DNA from: Brevibacillus agri
GTDB lineage: Bacteria; Bacillota; Bacilli; Brevibacillales; Brevibacillaceae
DNA: 64,000 nt
Direction of reading: 5' to 3'
Assembly: GCF_004117055.1 (NCBI RefSeq)
Contig: NZ_CP026363.1
Coordinates: 3,650,001 to 3,714,000, forward strand
How positions within the stretch are numbered: position 1 is the first letter of the stretch; each line of letters begins with the position of its first letter. The translations under genes and the position numbers were made by a program. The notes beneath the pieces are model-generated. The model was not told the origin of the DNA, made no database searches, and saw only the letters and a list, made by a program, of their open reading frames with translations. This document shows positions 62,468-64,000 of this stretch, one piece after another.

Positions 62468-64000
62468 CAGGCACTCACCTCTTTTTTGATTGGAATCGCA
62501 AATGTGATCGAACTGCCGCCTTCTGGCCTGTTGGCAAAATGCAGTTGCGCATCCGGGCCTTGCAAACTGATGAGCCGCTGGTTGACGTTGTGGACCCCGA
62601 TGCCGTTTCCGTCCTTGCGCTCCATCGGAATTTTGCCCAGGAGCGGAAGCAGTTCCTCCGGGAATCCTCGGCCGTTGTCCTCGATCGTAAACACGATGGC
62701 ATGGCCTTGCCGCTTTACGCGCAGGCTGATTTCCCCGCCTGCCCCCATGTCGCGCAAGCCGTGGTGAATACAGTTTTCAATCAGCGGCTGCAAGGTGCCG
62801 GGCGGCATGAGCGCGTCTTCCACGCCGGGATCAACGGACGTATGCACGGCGAACTGCTCGGAAAAGCGGATGCGGATAATCTCCAAATAAGCGTGCAGAT
62901 GCTCCAACTCCTGGCCGACCGTGACCAGCGTGCTCGACGTGAGCTTCAGATTGAAGCGCATGAACACGCTAAGCTGAATGGTCATATGGCGGGCGAGCTG
63001 CGGGTCGATCCGGATCAAGGTCACGATCGAATTGAGCGTGTTGAACAAAAAGTGCGGGTGAATTTGCGCCTGCAGCATTCGCAGCTCCGCGTCCTTCATC
63101 AGCCCTTTCATCTGCTCGGCGAGCGACAGCGTCAACTGGTTGGAGATGAGGTTGCCAAGCCCTTTTGCCAGCGCCTCCTGAACTTTGCCGATTTGCTGGG
63201 GACGGCGAAAATACAGCTTGATTAAGCCGACGACGCTTCCCCCTTCTTTGATCGGAACGAGTATGGCGGCTTGCAGTTGGCATTGCTTGCGCTTGCAGCC
63301 GAGCATCTCCCGGCCCACGCCCTTGTCGATCGAGCCGCTGGCCAGCACGCGCTGCTCCAGATCGCTCTGAACCGTTTCTCCGGGCAAGTGATGGTCGGCC
63401 CCGGCGCCGACGTGGGCCAGTACGCACTCCCGGTCCGTCACGGCTACTGCGATCGCTTTCGCCTCGCGTTGCAGCACGAGCGCCGCTGCTTGCGCTGTCT
63501 GCGGCGTCAGCCCCATTTTCAACTGCGGCAAAATACGCTGAGCAATCGTGAACGCACGCTCAGCCTCCAACGCAGCGGAGCGCTCCTCTTCTTGCAAGGC
63601 GACGCGAATCATCGTCGTAAAAATGGCAATCGAAATGCTGTTCGTAAGCACCATCGGAATGCCAATGACATTGACCATCGTGCGAACCAGCTCCGGCGGT
63701 CCTGACATAATCAATAGCAGCGACATCTGGATCACGGGAGCAAACATGCCGATAAACAGCGCTTTGGAGGGCGAGATCACCCGTTCTTGCGAAAAAAACC
63801 GCGCCACATAACCTGCCAACAGCCCTGTGAGCGGAACGGACAAGCCCATGGGAACCGCGGCAAAACCGCCCAACTGATACAAGTGCAGGCCTGCAATAAT
63901 CCCCGCTCCCAGCCCGACCATCGGCCCGCCCAGAAGCCCTCCGATCACGACGCCGACCAGCGTGGAATTGGCAACGATCTCCTCTCCTGCAAGCGAAAAA
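62467..64000 (-). CDS. LytS-family sensor histidine kinase, N-terminus beyond the window
   Basis: The frame enters from the right edge (FSLAGEEIVANSTLVGVVIG) and so lacks the first part of a 5TM-type LytS sensor. Next come more membrane helices (GLGAGIIAGLHLYQLGGF, LFIGMFAPVIQMSLLLIM), a GAF domain (about VAVTDRECVLAHVGAGADHH to VVGLIKLYFR), the kinase box LRMLQAQIHPHFLFNTLNSI with the phospho-His, and an HATPase (PLIENCIHHGL, IEDNGRGFPEE). In known LytS/LytT pairs the kinase senses extracellular carboxylates such as pyruvate, which fits the symporter genes nearby. Confidence 0.93.
   Translation of the reverse strand, partial: FSLAGEEIVANSTLVGVVIGGLLGGPMVGLGAGIIAGLHLYQLGGFAAVPMGLSVPLTGLLAGYVARFFSQERVISPSKALFIGMFAPVIQMSLLLIMSGPPELVRTMVNVIGIPMVLTNSISIAIFTTMIRVALQEEERSAALEAERAFTIAQRILPQLKMGLTPQTAQAAALVLQREAKAIAVAVTDRECVLAHVGAGADHHLPGETVQSDLEQRVLASGSIDKGVGREMLGCKRKQCQLQAAILVPIKEGGSVVGLIKLYFRRPQQIGKVQEALAKGLGNLISNQLTLSLAEQMKGLMKDAELRMLQAQIHPHFLFNTLNSIVTLIRIDPQLARHMTIQLSVFMRFNLKLTSSTLVTVGQELEHLHAYLEIIRIRFSEQFAVHTSVDPGVEDALMPPGTLQPLIENCIHHGLRDMGAGGEISLRVKRQGHAIVFTIEDNGRGFPEELLPLLGKIPMERKDGNGIGVHNVNQRLISLQGPDAQLHFANRPEGGSSITFAIPIKKEVSA

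Overview
The window looks like chromosomal DNA of a spore-forming Firmicute, most likely Brevibacillus or a close relative in Paenibacillaceae. Evidence: moderately GC-rich genes with strong GGAGG ribosome binding sites, an S-box (SAM) riboswitch on metH, a T-box on argS, a YitJ-type bifunctional methyltransferase/reductase, spore proteins (CotS-like, YjcZ-like, Ger remnants), Fur boxes of the Bacillus type and a cre-like site. Genus is an inference; no rRNA or tRNA gene was seen.

Layout. 1-4.4 kb: small conserved proteins (TPR-like, DUF2621/YneK, DUF502), a tandem rhodanese and a DUF817 protein. 4.4-6.8 kb: iron uptake, with a decayed siderophore-binding gene beside an open frame that joins an AraC regulator to a siderophore-binding lipoprotein; an internal sigma-A promoter and Fur box sit inside that frame. 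7-8.5 kb: ArsR regulator and quinone-type oxidoreductase. 8.5-13.7 kb: an AT-rich island holding one 657-codon PD-(D/E)XK-nuclease-like gene broken by two insertion sequences (IS5 family and IS4 family); removing both with one target-site copy each restores the frame exactly. 13.7-20.4 kb: MFS transporter, prfC, M32 carboxypeptidase, a small protein, a Mug-type glycosylase and a frameshifted CotS-like gene. 20.5-26.1 kb: methionine synthesis (metH-yitJ) under a SAM riboswitch. 26-31 kb: YjcZ-like peptide, a hypothetical protein, T-box-argS, a secreted erythromycin-esterase-like protein.

31-38 kb: an operon of CoA-transferase A/B, polar amino acid ABC transporter and thiolase, with a good sigma-54 promoter and palindromic upstream sites facing a divergent PAS/sigma-54 activator. 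The B subunit has Val where the catalytic Glu is expected. 38-44 kb: hypothetical protein, endonuclease IV, TetR regulator with two operators and a deleted MFS partner, tandem Usp protein, two HD-GYP proteins (one with a degenerate HD motif).

43.7-56.5 kb: anaerobic/microaerobic respiration. An NAD-type formate dehydrogenase alpha subunit, DUF1641, PsiE-like and MpsC-like (DUF2294) proteins, FdhD, MoaA and MoeA are packed with overlaps in one operon, preceded by a structured leader with a terminator hairpin. Next come cydAB, and a second fdh-DUF1641 pair in which the dehydrogenase carries large deletions. 56.7-57.7 kb: remnants of a spore germination operon. 57.7-64 kb: two acetate-type sodium symporters, a DUF485 protein with a cre-like site, and a LytT/LytS-type two-component pair running off the right edge.

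A recurring theme is gene decay: internal deletions (fdh copy 2, MFS, ger), frameshifts (cotS-like, siderophore-binding remnant) and IS interruption. All calls come from reading the sequence; no database search was run.
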